A stretch of 45,180 nt of DNA from Cellulomonas algicola (GCF_003851725.1 NZ_BHYL01000231.1:1-45180); one strand, 5' to 3'. Shown: positions 28,981 through 40,588, counted from the stretch's first letter. The notes: generated by a model from the sequence alone, not told the origin. Made by a program: numbers and translations.

Positions 28981-30003
28981 ATGACAGGTCGGACCGGACG
29001 CCCTCCCACCCTCGACGAGGTGGCCGAACGCGCCGGTGTCTCGCGCTCCGCGGCGTCGCGCGCCATCAACAACGCCGTCCACGTCAGCCCCGCGACGCGT
29101 CGCGCGGTCGACCGCGCGGTGCGCGAGCTGGGCTACGTCCCGAACGTCACCGCGCAGGCGCTCGCGCGCCAGAAGGTCGGCGCCGTCGTCCTCGCCGCGT
29201 CGCACGACAACCCGGACCTCCTCGGGGACCCGTTCATCGGCCAGGTGATCGTGGGGGTCACGACGGCGCTCGAGAACACCGAGCTCGACCTCAAGCTCCT
29301 CCTGTGCCACCCCGAGCGCGGCCACGACCGCGTCCGGCGCATGCTGCGACGCCCCCGTGCCGACGGGGTCATGGTCATGGCGCTGCGCGGCGACGACCCC
29401 CTCCAGCGGATGGTCGAGGAGTCGGGGCTGCCCGCGGTGTACGGCGGCCGGCCCCTGCACGGCCAGCCCGAGCTGTTCGTCGACGTCGACAACAGGGGCG
29501 GCGGCCGGACCGCGGCCGAGCACCTCGTCCGGCTCGGCCGCCGACGCATCGCCACGATCGCCGGACCCGAGGACTCGCACGCGGCCGTCGCGCGCCTCGA
29601 GGGCGTCACCGACGCCCTGTCCGTCGCGAACCTCGACCCCACGCTCGTCGAGCGCGCCGACTTCACGCGGGAGGGCGGCGCGCGCGCGATGGAGCGCCTG
29701 CTCGACCGCGATCCCGACATCGACGCCGTGGCCGTCGCGTCCGACAACATGGCCGTCGGAGCGGTCCGGACCCTCGCGCTGCACGGACGACGCGTGCCCG
29801 AGGACGTCGCCGTCGTGGGCTTCGACGACCTGCCGATCGCCGAGCTCGCCTACCCGCCGCTCACCACGGTCCAGCAGCCGATCCGCTCGCTCGGGCAGGA
29901 GATGGCGCGGGTCCTCCTCGCGGTCGTCGACGGCGAGACGCCCAGCTCGCTCCTGCTGCCGACACGGCTCGTGGTCCGCGAGTCGGCCCCGCTCCCGACC
30001 TAG
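28981..30003 (+). CDS. LacI-family regulator, CelR-like
   Basis: 340 residues, ATG with GAGGGG upstream. The N-terminal helix-turn-helix is PTLDEVAERAGVSRSAASRAINN with hinge ALARQ, and the rest is a periplasmic-binding-protein-like effector domain (GAVVLAASHDNPDLLGDPFIGQVI, VASDNMAVGAVRTL, VAVVGFDDLPIAELAYPPLTTVQQP). The neighbouring cellulase and the two CelR-type operators suggest that it represses GH9 until cellobiose or a cello-oligosaccharide binds. Effector choice is inference. The open frame continues upstream to 28822, but the family length and ribosome-binding site favour 28981. Confidence 0.88.
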   Translation: MTGRTGRPPTLDEVAERAGVSRSAASRAINNAVHVSPATRRAVDRAVRELGYVPNVTAQALARQKVGAVVLAASHDNPDLLGDPFIGQVIVGVTTALENTELDLKLLLCHPERGHDRVRRMLRRPRADGVMVMALRGDDPLQRMVEESGLPAVYGGRPLHGQPELFVDVDNRGGGRTAAEHLVRLGRRRIATIAGPEDSHAAVARLEGVTDALSVANLDPTLVERADFTREGGARAMERLLDRDPDIDAVAVASDNMAVGAVRTLALHGRRVPEDVAVVGFDDLPIAELAYPPLTTVQQPIRSLGQEMARVLLAVVDGETPSSLLLPTRLVVRESAPLPT

Positions 30004-30045
30004 CGACCAGTTGATGTCGACCTGCGCCCAGGCCCGGCGCCGGGC

Positions 30046-30051
30046 TACGGT
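30046..30051 (+). promoter_or_regulatory. -10 element (TACGGT), leaderless promoter
   Basis: TACGGT is followed by seven bases and GTG 30059. There is no Shine-Dalgarno site. Confidence 0.5.
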
Positions 30052-30058
30052 CGCGCGC

Positions 30059-30598
30059 GTGCTGATCCGCTCCGAGACCCCTGCTGACGTCGATGCCGTG
30101 CGGGAGGTCGTCGGCTCCGCGTTCGGCGAGCACGCCGACCACGTCCTGACCATGCTCGACGCGCTCCGCGCTGACCCCGCGTGGGTCGAGGGCCTCTCGC
30201 TCGTCGCGCTCGGCGGCGACGGTGACGTCGTGGGGCACGTGCTGCTCACGCGCGTCACGATCGCCTCGGCGCGGGGGCCCGTGCCCGCACTCACGCTCTC
30301 CCCGCTCTCCGTCGCCCCTGCCGCGCAGCGACGCGGTATCGGCACGGCTCTCGTCGCGGCCGCGCTCGACAGTGCCTCGGCCGCGGGATGGCCGCTCGTC
30401 GTCCTCGAGGGCGACCCCCGCTACTACGGCCGCCGCGGCTTCGTCGCCGCCGACCCGGTCGGGCTCGCGTCGCCGTCACCCCTCATCCCGCCGGGCGCGT
30501 GGCAGGTCGCGCTCCTGCCCGCGCACGAGCCTTGGATGACGGGTGCGACGACGCTGTCCGCTCCCCTGCTCGCGATCAACGACGTCCCTCGCGTCTGA
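30059..30598 (+). CDS. GNAT family N-acetyltransferase
   Basis: 179 residues starting VLIRSETPADVDAVREVVGSAFG. Acetyl-CoA binding is shown by LSPLSVAPAAQRRGIGTALVAAAL (the R/QxxGxG/A motif) and a late beta-strand VVLEGDPRYYGRRGFVAA. The order and the YYGRRGF string fit the YhbS-like group. The substrate is unknown. It stands alone with its own promoter and converges on the SUF operon over a strong hairpin. Confidence 0.85.
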   Translation: MLIRSETPADVDAVREVVGSAFGEHADHVLTMLDALRADPAWVEGLSLVALGGDGDVVGHVLLTRVTIASARGPVPALTLSPLSVAPAAQRRGIGTALVAAALDSASAAGWPLVVLEGDPRYYGRRGFVAADPVGLASPSPLIPPGAWQVALLPAHEPWMTGATTLSAPLLAINDVPRV

Positions 30599-30626
30599 CG
30601 GACCGCGGCGCCGCTCCCGGCAGTCG

Positions 30627-30669
30627 CACGACGACGCCCGGCCTCCGGCGGGAGGCGGGCGTCGTCGTG
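30627..30669. terminator. Bidirectional terminator between GNAT gene and SUF operon
   Basis: Arms 30627-30646 and 30651-30669 pair over about 19 bp with one bulged G and a 4-nt loop. It lies 28 nt after the GNAT stop and 18 nt after the last SUF gene stop. Confidence 0.8.
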
Positions 30670-30687
30670 GACGTGCTGCTCGGCTGG

Positions 30688-31010
30688 TCAGATGTTGAAG
30701 CCGAGGGCGCGCATCTGGGCGCGGCCGTCGTCGGTGATCTTCTCCGGGCCCCACGGCGGCATCCAGACCCAGTTGATGCGGAAGCCGTCGACGATGCCGT
30801 CGAGCGCCTGCGCGGACTGGTCCTCGATGACGTCGGTCAGCGGGCACGCCGCGGAGGTGAGGGTCATGTCGATCACGGCGGTGTTCGTCTGGTCGATGAC
30901 GACGCCGTAGACGAGGCCGAGGTCGACGACGTTGATGCCGAGCTCGGGGTCGATGACGTCCCGCATGGCCTCCTCGACGTCGGCGACCGTGGTCGGGTTG
31001 GTCTCGGTGC

Positions 31011-31014
<4 letters not shown>
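30688..31014 (-). CDS. sufT: SufT-like MIP18/DUF59 protein
   Basis: 108 residues, ATG overlapping the sufU stop. The MIP18-family core is AMRDVIDPELGINVVDLGLVYGV, with a conserved reactive Cys in LTSAACPLTDVIED. Members help mature Fe-S proteins. As the last gene of the operon it probably acts in cluster transfer rather than assembly. WVWMPPWGPEKIT is a family signature near the C-terminus. Confidence 0.88.
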
Positions 31015-32878
<1,864 letters not shown>

Positions 32879-32884
32879 TCAGGA

Positions 32885-32919
32885 GTCCCCGGGGGCGTCG
32901 CACGGACGCTCCCGGGGAC
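32885..32919 (-). terminator. Intra-operon stem-loop between sufC and sufS
   Basis: Arms 32885-32899 and 32905-32919 form a 15-bp stem with one G-U pair and a 5-nt loop. It lies 16 nt after the sufC stop and 45 nt before sufS. It may act as a partial terminator or an RNA-stability element that lowers sufSUT relative to sufBDC. Confidence 0.6.
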
Positions 32920-32934
32920 GGTGGTCGTCGGTCG

Positions 32935-33693
<759 letters not shown>

Positions 33694-33709
33694 GCGGGGT
33701 ACTCCTAGG

Positions 33710-34042
33710 TCAGAGGGGGGCGTCGACGTCGACCAGCACGCGCTGGCCGTCGACGGTCACGGGGTAGACGGGGACGGGCCGGACCGCGGGCGGGCCGAGC
33801 GGCTTGCCGGTGCGCAGGTCGAACCGCGACCCGTGCAGCCAGCACTCGATCGAGCAGTCCTCGACCTCGCCGTCGGACAGCGAGACCGCGCCGTGCGAGC
33901 AGATGTCGCTGATGGCGTGCAGCTCGCCGTCCTCGTCGCGGACGATCGCGACCTCGACGGGTCCGGACTCGCCCTCGAGCTCGACGCGGAGCGTGCCGGC
34001 GGCCGGCACGTCCTCGTCGTAGCAGGCGAGCTGTGCGGTCAT
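33710..34042 (-). CDS. Rieske-type ferredoxin (non-heme oxygenase ferredoxin-like)
   Basis: 110 residues, ATG overlapping the sufD stop. The Rieske [2Fe-2S] ligands are Cys48, His50, Cys67 and His70 (CSH ... CWLH), and GSRFDLRTGKPLGPPAV closes the cluster-binding loop. In many actinobacteria a Rieske ferredoxin lies between sufD and sufC, where it may supply electrons for cluster assembly. That role is inferred from position. Confidence 0.9.
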   Translation of the reverse strand: MTAQLACYDEDVPAAGTLRVELEGESGPVEVAIVRDEDGELHAISDICSHGAVSLSDGEVEDCSIECWLHGSRFDLRTGKPLGPPAVRPVPVYPVTVDGQRVLVDVDAPL

Positions 34043-35340
34043 GCGCGCTCCGTGTGGACGGACGACTCGGAACCGTCGACGTGCGGACGGTCGGCGAGCC
34101 CGTCGAGCGCCGACATGGACGCCTCGAGCTCCTTCTCGATCGCACCGATGAGCCGCTCCTCGACCGCGGGGACGCCGATCTCGTGGACCAGCTCCGCGAA
34201 GAAGCCGCGCACGACGAGCCGACGCGCGTCGGCCTCGGGGATGCCGCGGGCGCGCAGGTAGAAGAGCTGCTCGTCGTCGAAGCGGCCGGTCGCGGACGCG
34301 TGGCCCGCACCCTCGATGACGCCCGTCTCGATCTCGAGGTTCGGCACCGAGTCCGCGCGCGCCCCGTCGGTGAGGACGAGGTTGCGGTTGAGCTCGTACG
34401 TGTCGGTGCCCTCGGCAGCCGCGCGGATCAGCACGTCGCCGACCCACACGGTGTGCGCGCCCGCGCCCTGCAGCGCGCCCTTGTAGGTCACACGGCTCAC
34501 GCAGTTGGGGACCGCGTGGTCGACGAACAGGCGCTGCTCCTGGTGCTGGCCCGCGTCGGCGAAGTACAGGCCGAGCAGGTTGACCGACGCCCCCTCGCCG
34601 ACGAACGCGGCGTCGGGCGTGATGCGCACGACGTCGCCGCCGAGCGTCACCGCGATGTGCTTGACGGTCGCGTCGCGACCGATCCGCAGCCGGTGCGACG
34701 ACGCGTGGACCGAGCCCTCGGCCCAGTCGTGCACCGTGACGACGGTGAGGTGCGCACCCTCGTCCGCGACGATCTCGACGGTCTCGGTGAGCGACGCGTG
34801 CCCGACGTGGTCGATGACGACGACGCCCTCGGACAGCGCCTCGGCGTGCACCAGCAGGTGCGTCGCCGACGGCTCGAGCGGCGCGTCGTGCGTGCCCGCA
34901 CCCTCGACGCCCTCGATCTTGATCGACGTCACGGTGGACGCGACCTTCTCGCGCGGGACCGTCACGACGGTCGCACGCGGGAACGACGCCCACGCGACGG
35001 CGGCGGTGCGGTCGCCGGGCTCGCCCGCGCGGCCGAGGCGCTCGTCATCGCGGTCGACGATCTCGACCCTGACCTCGGGCGCCTCGACGACGGTCGTCAG
35101 CACGCCGTGACCCGTGAGCACGCCCTCGCTCGTCGCGGCGAACAGCGGCGCGAGGCGGTCGACGGGCGAGAACCGCCACTCCTCCTCACGGCCCGTGGGG
35201 ACCGCGAAGTCGGCGACGTCGAAGGACGTCGGACGCGCGGCGCGGGACGCCTCCGGGGTGCCCCCGGTGCCGTGCGTGTGGGCCCCGTCGGCGACCGCCC
35301 GCGAGTGGTCGGTCGACAGGTTCTCCGTGGTGGTCGTCAT
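34039..35340 (-). CDS. sufD: SufD, scaffold subunit
   Basis: 433 residues, ATG sharing one base with the sufB stop (TGATG). An N-terminal part with PTGREEEWRFSPVDRL is followed by the right-handed beta-helix core (LLGLYFADAGQHQEQRLFVDH) and the C-terminal helical end (ARRLVVRGFFAELVHEIGVP). It pairs with SufB and SufC. The N-terminal 35 residues are low complexity. Confidence 0.92.
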   Translation of the reverse strand: MTTTTENLSTDHSRAVADGAHTHGTGGTPEASRAARPTSFDVADFAVPTGREEEWRFSPVDRLAPLFAATSEGVLTGHGVLTTVVEAPEVRVEIVDRDDERLGRAGEPGDRTAAVAWASFPRATVVTVPREKVASTVTSIKIEGVEGAGTHDAPLEPSATHLLVHAEALSEGVVVIDHVGHASLTETVEIVADEGAHLTVVTVHDWAEGSVHASSHRLRIGRDATVKHIAVTLGGDVVRITPDAAFVGEGASVNLLGLYFADAGQHQEQRLFVDHAVPNCVSRVTYKGALQGAGAHTVWVGDVLIRAAAEGTDTYELNRNLVLTDGARADSVPNLEIETGVIEGAGHASATGRFDDEQLFYLRARGIPEADARRLVVRGFFAELVHEIGVPAVEERLIGAIEKELEASMSALDGLADRPHVDGSESSVHTERA

Positions 35341-36785
35341 CAGCCGACGGCCCCTTCCATCTGCAGCTCGATGAGGCGGTTGAGCTCGAGGGCGTACTCC
35401 ATGGGCAGCTCGCGCGCGATGGGCTCGACGAACCCGCGCACGATCATGGCCATCGCCTCGGTCTCGGGCATGCCCCGGGACATCAGGTAGAACAGCTGGT
35501 CCTCGCTCACGCGCGACACCGTGGCCTCGTGGCCCATCGACACGTCGTCCTCGCGGACGTCGACGTACGGGTAGGTGTCGGAGCGCGAGATCTGGTCGAC
35601 GAGCAGCGCGTCGCAGAGCACGTTCGACGCGGAGTGGCTCGCACCCTCCAGCACCTGCACGAGCCCGCGGTAGGACGTGCGGCCACCGCCGCGCGCGACC
35701 GACTTCGAGACGATCGACGACGACGTGTGCGGCGCGGCGTGCACCATCTTGGCGCCCGCGTCCTGGTGCTGGCCCTCGCCCGCGAACGCGATCGACAGCG
35801 TCTCGCCGCGCGCGTGCTCGCCCATGAGGTAGATCGCCGGGTACTTCATCGTGACCTTGGAGCCGATGTTGCCGTCGACCCACTCCATCGTCGCGCCCTC
35901 GGCGGCGGTCGCCCGCTTGGTGACGAGGTTGTACACGTTGTTCGACCAGTTCTGGATCGTCGTGTACCGCACGCGGGCGTTCTTCTTGACGATGATCTCG
36001 ACGACCGCGGAGTGCAGCGAGTCCGACGAGTAGACGGGCGCGGTGCAGCCCTCGACGTAGTGCACGTATGAGCCCTCGTCGGCGATGATCAGCGTCCGCT
36101 CGAACTGGCCCATGTTCTCCGTGTTGATGCGGAAGTAGGCCTGCAGCGGGATCTCGACGTGCACGCCCGGCGGCACGTAGACGAACGACCCGCCCGACCA
36201 CACGGCGGTGTTGAGCGACGCGAACTTGTTGTCGCCCGGGGGGATCACGGAGCCGAAGTACTGCTCGAAGATCTCGGGGTGCTCGCGCAGGCCCGTGTCA
36301 GTGTCGAGGAAGATGACGCCCTGCTCCTCGAGCGACTCCTGGATCTGGTGGTAGACGACCTCGGACTCGTACTGCGCGGCGACGCCCGCGACGAGGCGCT
36401 GCTTCTCCGCCTCCGGGATGCCGAGGCGGTCGTACGTGTTCTTGATGTCCTCGGGCAGGTCCTCCCAGCTGGCGGCCTGCTTCTCGGTCGAGCGCACGAA
36501 GTACTTGATGTTGTCGAAGTCGATGCCCGACAGGTCGGAGCCCCACCACGGCATGGGCTTCTTCTCGAACAGGCGCAGCGACTTCAGGCGCGTCTTGAGC
36601 ATCCACTCGGGCTCGTTCTTCAGCGCCGAGATCTCCCGCACGACGGCCTCGGACAGGCCGCGCTTCGCCGTGGCGCCGGCCACGTCGGTGTCGTGCCAGC
36701 CGTAGTTGTAGTTGCCGATCGAGGCGATGGCCTCGTCCTGCGTGAGGGGCGCGGCGGCTGCCGCGTTCTCGGTGGGTGCACTCAT
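35340..36785 (-). CDS. sufB: SufB, cluster scaffold subunit
   Basis: 481 residues, ATG overlapping the sufR stop (ATGA). It starts after a short Ala-rich leader with [13 protein letters not shown] and has [23 protein letters not shown], the beta-helix core ([19 protein letters not shown]) and the C-terminal [39 protein letters not shown]. It is full length and has no intein, unlike the well-known split SufB of M. tuberculosis. Confidence 0.95.
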   Translation of the reverse strand: MSAPTENAAAAAPLTQDEAIASIGNYNYGWHDTDVAGATAKRGLSEAVVREISALKNEPEWMLKTRLKSLRLFEKKPMPWWGSDLSGIDFDNIKYFVRSTEKQAASWEDLPEDIKNTYDRLGIPEAEKQRLVAGVAAQYESEVVYHQIQESLEEQGVIFLDTDTGLREHPEIFEQYFGSVIPPGDNKFASLNTAVWSGGSFVYVPPGVHVEIPLQAYFRINTENMGQFERTLIIADEGSYVHYVEGCTAPVYSSDSLHSAVVEIIVKKNARVRYTTIQNWSNNVYNLVTKRATAAEGATMEWVDGNIGSKVTMKYPAIYLMGEHARGETLSIAFAGEGQHQDAGAKMVHAAPHTSSSIVSKSVARGGGRTSYRGLVQVLEGASHSASNVLCDALLVDQISRSDTYPYVDVREDDVSMGHEATVSRVSEDQLFYLMSRGMPETEAMAMIVRGFVEPIARELPMEYALELNRLIELQMEGAVG

Positions 36786-37519
36786 GCTGTCGGTCCTTCC
36801 GGGGCGAGCACGGGGGCTGCGGGGGTCGGTGCGGTCGTCGGGATGTTCGTGGTGCAGACGTGCCCACCACCGGCGAGGGTGGCGAGGCGCTGCACGTGGA
36901 CGCCGAGGATGCGCGAGAACGCGCGGGCCTCGGCCTCGCAGAGCTGCGGGAACTCGTGCGCGACGTCCTGGACGGGGCAGTGCCCCTGGCAGAGCTGGAC
37001 GGCCCGCGCGCCGGGGACGGGCCGCGCGGACGCGGCGTACCCGTCGGCGGTCAGGCCGTCGGCGAGCGAGCGGGCGCGGGCGGTGACGTCCTCGCCGGCC
37101 GCGTCGACGACCGCCACGAGGCGCTGCTCGAGGTCACGGACGCGCTGCTCGGCGAAGCTCTCGACCGCGGCGGGGCCGCCCGTCTCGGCGAGGAAGCGCA
37201 GCGCCTGCGCGGCGAGCTCGGAGTAGCGGTGCGAGAGCGCGGCCTGGCCGCGGCTGGTCACGACGTAGCGGCGGGCCGGGCGACCGCGACGCGCCGGGCC
37301 GAGGCCGACCCCGTCGTGCACGGCGATCTGGTCGCCGGACTCGAGCACCGCGAGGTGCCGGCGGATGCCGGTGGTCGTGAGGTCGAGCCGGGCGGCGAGC
37401 TCGGTGGCGGACACCGGACCCTGCGCGGCGACGAGCCGCAGGACGCGCTCGCGCGTGCCGGCGTCGGACTCGGGCGTCGCCGCGGTGCTCACGGCGGCGA
37501 CGGGCAGCGTCGCGCTCAT
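36782..37519 (-). CDS. sufR: SufR, Fe-S-sensing repressor of the SUF operon
   Basis: 245 residues, ATG 37519 with GGAGGTGACC. An N-terminal winged helix-turn-helix ([26 protein letters not shown], about 36-60) is followed by a basic wing ([13 protein letters not shown]). The C-terminal part has Cys177, Cys181, Cys194 and Cys222, the likely [4Fe-4S] ligands (LCQGHC and GGGHVC). SufR represses the suf operon when it carries a cluster. A palindrome overlapping the predicted -10 (37608-37625) suggests autoregulation. The frame is open to 37642, but the ribosome-binding site and fold boundary favour 37519. The stop overlaps the sufB start. Confidence 0.9.
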   Translation of the reverse strand: MSATLPVAAVSTAATPESDAGTRERVLRLVAAQGPVSATELAARLDLTTTGIRRHLAVLESGDQIAVHDGVGLGPARRGRPARRYVVTSRGQAALSHRYSELAAQALRFLAETGGPAAVESFAEQRVRDLEQRLVAVVDAAGEDVTARARSLADGLTADGYAASARPVPGARAVQLCQGHCPVQDVAHEFPQLCEAEARAFSRILGVHVQRLATLAGGGHVCTTNIPTTAPTPAAPVLAPEGPTA

Positions 37520-37535
37520 GGTCACCTCCCGGATC

Positions 37536-37552
37536 GTGGGGCCTCCCCCCAC
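37536..37552 (-). other. Short stem-loop in sufR leader
   Basis: GTGGGG and CCCCAC are separated by 5 nt, 16 nt upstream of the sufR start. It could affect access to the ribosome-binding site. Confidence 0.3.
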
Positions 37553-37607
37553 GCCGCGCGACCGGACGGACCGGCCGAGGGCACGACCGGGGGATGGTCG
37601 CGATATT

Positions 37608-37625
37608 GGCAACATCCTTGTTGCC
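37608..37625. promoter_or_regulatory. Candidate SufR operator (GGCAAC-N6-GTTGCC)
   Basis: A perfect 6+6 palindrome spaced by 6 nt. Its centre contains AAGGAT on the minus strand, the predicted -10 of the suf operon, so a bound repressor would block polymerase. The site is about 90 nt before the sufR start. Confidence 0.55.
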
Positions 37626-37642
37626 GAAATCCATCCCTGCAA
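37614..37642 (-). promoter_or_regulatory. Predicted suf operon promoter
   Basis: On the minus strand TTGCAG (37637-37642) and AAGGAT (37614-37619) are separated by 17 nt. The -10 falls inside the palindrome above. Confidence 0.45.
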
Positions 37643-37779
37643 GCAAGGGTGACCTTCCCGCAGGTCGCGACGCGCGACGGGCGCCCGTGCCCACCGGCGA
37701 GGACGCGACGCCCGCGAGGCCGGCTGTGGCGGACGTCACCCCGGAGGGCGGACGCTCCGGGCCGGCCGGACCGCGCGCC

Positions 37780-37785
37780 TAGACT
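37780..37785 (+). promoter_or_regulatory. -10 element (TAGACT), leaderless promoter
   Basis: TAGACT is followed by eight pyrimidines (CCCCTCTC) and GTG 37794. A Shine-Dalgarno site is absent. Confidence 0.5.
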
Positions 37786-37793
37786 CCCCTCTC

Positions 37794-38717
37794 GTGCCCG
37801 ACTCCCCCGCGCTGGAGGTCCGTGGGCTCGTCAAGCGGTACGGCGGTCGCGCCGTCGTCGACGGGCTCGACCTCGCCGCGCTCCCCGGCCAGGTCACGGC
37901 CGTGCTCGGGCCCAACGGCGCCGGCAAGACGACGACCATCGAGTGCTGCGAGGGGCTGCGCACGCCCGACGAGGGTGCCGTGCGCGTCCTCGGGCTCGAC
38001 CCGCGCACGCAGGCCCGCGAGCTCCGCCCGCGCGTGGGCGTCATGCTCCAGGACGGCGGCCTGCCGACGTCGATCCGCGCCGCCGACATGCTCGCGCACG
38101 TCGCGCGCATGTACGCCGACCCGCGCGACCTCGGCGAGCTCACCGAACGGCTCGGGCTCGGGTCGTTCGCGCGCACCACGGTCCGGCGCCTGTCCGGCGG
38201 GCAGCGGCAGCGTCTCGCGCTCGCCGCGGCGGTCGTCGGGCGGCCCGACGTCGTGTTCCTCGACGAGCCCAGCGCAGGCATGGACCCGCAGGCACGGCTC
38301 GCCGTTTGGGAGCTCGTGCGCGAGCTGCGGGCCGAGGGTGTCGCCGTGCTGCTCACGACCCACCTCATGGACGAGGCCGAGGACCTCGCGGACCACGTGG
38401 TCGTCGTCGACCAGGGCCGCGTCCTCGCCGAGGGGTCGGTCGCGGACCTGCTGGCGTCGGCGGACGACCGCTCGCTCCGCCTGGAGACGCGCGCCGGTCT
38501 CGACCTGGACGGCCTGCGCACCGCGCTCGGCGACGGGTTCGCCGTCGCCGAGGCCGCGCCCGGCACGTACGTCGTCTCCGGCGCGGTCGAGCCCGCGACC
38601 GTCGCGGCCGTCACGGCCTGGCTCGCCGCGGGCGACGTGCTCGCGACGCGCCTGTCGGTGGGCCGCTCGACGCTCGAGGACGTCTTCCTCGACCTGACGG
38701 GACGGGACCTGCGATGA
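37794..38717 (+). CDS. ABC transporter ATP-binding protein (ABC-2 type)
   Basis: 307 residues. Walker A GPNGAGKTTT, signature LSGGQRQRL, Walker B VFLDEPSAGMD, switch His in LLTTHLMDEAEDL, and a C-terminal regulatory stretch of about 90 residues. It is the ATPase for the permease encoded next (ATGA overlap). A pair of this kind between sufR and heme A synthase is conserved in actinobacteria (in M. tuberculosis the Rv1456c-Rv1460 order), which hints at a role in heme or Fe-S linked envelope transport. The substrate is unproven. Confidence 0.87.
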   Translation: MPDSPALEVRGLVKRYGGRAVVDGLDLAALPGQVTAVLGPNGAGKTTTIECCEGLRTPDEGAVRVLGLDPRTQARELRPRVGVMLQDGGLPTSIRAADMLAHVARMYADPRDLGELTERLGLGSFARTTVRRLSGGQRQRLALAAAVVGRPDVVFLDEPSAGMDPQARLAVWELVRELRAEGVAVLLTTHLMDEAEDLADHVVVVDQGRVLAEGSVADLLASADDRSLRLETRAGLDLDGLRTALGDGFAVAEAAPGTYVVSGAVEPATVAAVTAWLAAGDVLATRLSVGRSTLEDVFLDLTGRDLR

Positions 38718-39493
38718 CGACGACCACCGCCGACCGCCGCGCGCACGCCGGAGCCGCCCCCACGTGGCGTCGGGTCCTCGCGCAGACGTCGTTCGAGGCC
38801 CGCGCGATCCTGCGCAACGGCGAGCAGCTGCTCGTCACGGTCGTCGTGCCCGTCCTCGTGCTCGTCGGGCTGACGCGCGGCACGTTCGTCGAGCTCGACA
38901 CCGGCGGCGCGAGCCGCATCGACTTCCTCGCACCCGGCGTCCTGGCGCTCGCCGTCATGACGACGTCGTTCACGTCGCAGGCCATCGCGTCGTCGTTCGA
39001 CCGGCGCAACGGCGTGCTGCGGCTGCTGTCCACGACGCCGCTCGGTCGCGGCGGGCTGCTCGCGGGCAAGGTGCTCGGCGTGCTCGTCGTCGAGCTCGTG
39101 CAGGTGCTCGTCATCGGCGCCGCGGCCGTCGTGCTCGGCTGGCGTCCGGACCCCGCCGGGATCCCGCTCGCCGCCGTCGCCGTCGTGCTCGGCACCGCGG
39201 CGTTCACGTCGCTCGCGATGCTCGTCGCCGGCACGCTGCGCGCCGAGGCCGTGCTCGCCGTCGCCAACCTCGCGCTGCTCGTGCTCGCGGTCGCGGGCGG
39301 CGTGATCGTGCCCGCGAGCAGCCTGCCGGGCCCGCTCCAGCACGTCGCGCTGCTGCTGCCGTCGGGCGCGCTCGGCGAGGCCATGCGCGAGACGCTGCTG
39401 CACGGCGTCCTGCCGCCGTGGTCGGTCGTCGTGCTGCTCGGCTGGACCGCCGCGCTCGGCTGGGGCGCGGGACGCCTGTTCCGCTGGCACTGA
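38714..39493 (+). CDS. ABC-2 type permease
   Basis: 259 residues, ATG overlapping the ATPase stop. It has six predicted helices: about 38-55 (LLVTVVVPVLVLVGL), LAPGVLALAVMTTSF, GKVLGVLVVELVQVLVIGAAAVVLGW, LAAVAVVLGTAAFTSLAMLVAGTL, AVLAVANLALLVLAVAGGVIVPASSL and VVVLLGWTAALGWGAGRLF. This matches a minimal ABC-2 export permease. It works with the upstream ATPase and precedes ctaA by 114 nt. Confidence 0.85.
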   Translation: MTTTTADRRAHAGAAPTWRRVLAQTSFEARAILRNGEQLLVTVVVPVLVLVGLTRGTFVELDTGGASRIDFLAPGVLALAVMTTSFTSQAIASSFDRRNGVLRLLSTTPLGRGGLLAGKVLGVLVVELVQVLVIGAAAVVLGWRPDPAGIPLAAVAVVLGTAAFTSLAMLVAGTLRAEAVLAVANLALLVLAVAGGVIVPASSLPGPLQHVALLLPSGALGEAMRETLLHGVLPPWSVVVLLGWTAALGWGAGRLFRWH

Positions 39494-39594
39494 CGGCCGA
39501 CCGGCACGCGCGAGGGACGGGCGCCCGGCTGCCGGCGTCGTGACGTGTGACGCGGCTCGCGCCCCGCACGGTCGGACCGTCCATCGCGCCGAAC

Positions 39595-39600
39595 TACCCT
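39595..39600 (+). promoter_or_regulatory. -10 element (TACCCT), leaderless promoter of ctaA
   Basis: TACCCT ends seven bases before GTG 39608. There is no Shine-Dalgarno site. Confidence 0.55.
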
Positions 39601-39607
39601 GGGACGC

Positions 39608-40588
39608 GTGACGACGCCCGCCACCGCCCCCGTCCGGCCGCCCCTGCTCGACCGCCTGCGGCCGCGCTGGACCCGGCCCGCGATCGTCGCGAACCTGATC
39701 GGGCAGATCGTCATCGTCGGCACCGGCGGCGCCGTGCGGCTCACCGGGTCGGGGCTCGGCTGCTCGACGTGGCCGCAGTGCGAGCCGGGCGAGTTCACGC
39801 CCCGGTTCCACGAGGCCACGTCGATCCACCCGTTCATCGAGTTCGGCAACCGGACGATCACCGGCGTGCTGGGCATCCTCGCGATCGTCGTCGCGCTCCT
39901 CGTCTTCTCCGACCGGAGCCGCTCGGCCGCCTACCGCTGGCTCGGCCTCGCGCCGCTCGCCGGGGTCGCGGTGCAGGCCGTCGTCGGCGGGATCACCGTG
40001 CTCGTCGACCTGCACCCCGCGATCGTCGGCGGCCACCTGCTCATCTCGATGGCGCTGATCGCCGCGTCGACGTGGCTGCTCGTGCGGTCCGCCGAGGGCG
40101 ACGCGCGACCCGAGCCGCTCGTCGACCGCACGACGTACGGCCTGCGCTGGCTGCTCGCCGCGCTCACCGTCGTCGTCCTCGTGCTCGGGGTCGTCGTCAC
40201 CGGCGCCGGGCCGCACTCGGGCGACGAGGAGGTCGGCTACCGGTTCGCGGTCGACCCGTACGCGATGGCTCGCGTGCACGCGGCATCGGTGTGGCTCTTC
40301 GTCGCGGTCCTCGCCGTCATGCTGTGGCGGGTCCTGCGGTCGCAGGTCGGCGGTCGACCCCGCACGGTCGGGCTCGTGCTGCTCGGCGTGACGCTCGGGC
40401 AGGGGCTGATCGGGTACGTCCAGCTCTTCACCGGCCTGCCGATCGCGCTCGTCAACCTGCACATGGTGGGGGCGGCGCTGCTCGCCGCGGGCGTCGTGTC
40501 GTTCTGCGGCACGCTCCGCACGCGCGGGCCGGTGCCCGTCGTCCCGGGCGCCGGTGCGCCCGCGGCCGCGCCGCTGACGGCGGTCTGA
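39608..40588 (+). CDS. ctaA: Heme A synthase (COX15/CtaA)
   Basis: 326 residues with about eight helices. It oxidises heme O to heme A for cytochrome aa3. TGGAVRLTGSGLGCSTWPQCEPGEF contains the extracellular Cys pair. The four heme-ligand regions are visible: SIHPFIEFGNR, IVGGHLLIS, MARVHAASVW and LVNLHMVGAALLA. The GAGPHSGDEE loop is family-specific. A heme O synthase is not in the window. SURF1 at 19367 acts on the product's delivery. Confidence 0.92.
   Translation: MTTPATAPVRPPLLDRLRPRWTRPAIVANLIGQIVIVGTGGAVRLTGSGLGCSTWPQCEPGEFTPRFHEATSIHPFIEFGNRTITGVLGILAIVVALLVFSDRSRSAAYRWLGLAPLAGVAVQAVVGGITVLVDLHPAIVGGHLLISMALIAASTWLLVRSAEGDARPEPLVDRTTYGLRWLLAALTVVVLVLGVVVTGAGPHSGDEEVGYRFAVDPYAMARVHAASVWLFVAVLAVMLWRVLRSQVGGRPRTVGLVLLGVTLGQGLIGYVQLFTGLPIALVNLHMVGAALLAAGVVSFCGTLRTRGPVPVVPGAGAPAAAPLTAV

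Noticed and set aside
35340-36785. Intein in SufB
   Set aside because: Looked for because mycobacterial SufB often carries one; the reading frame is a normal 481 residues without an insert.
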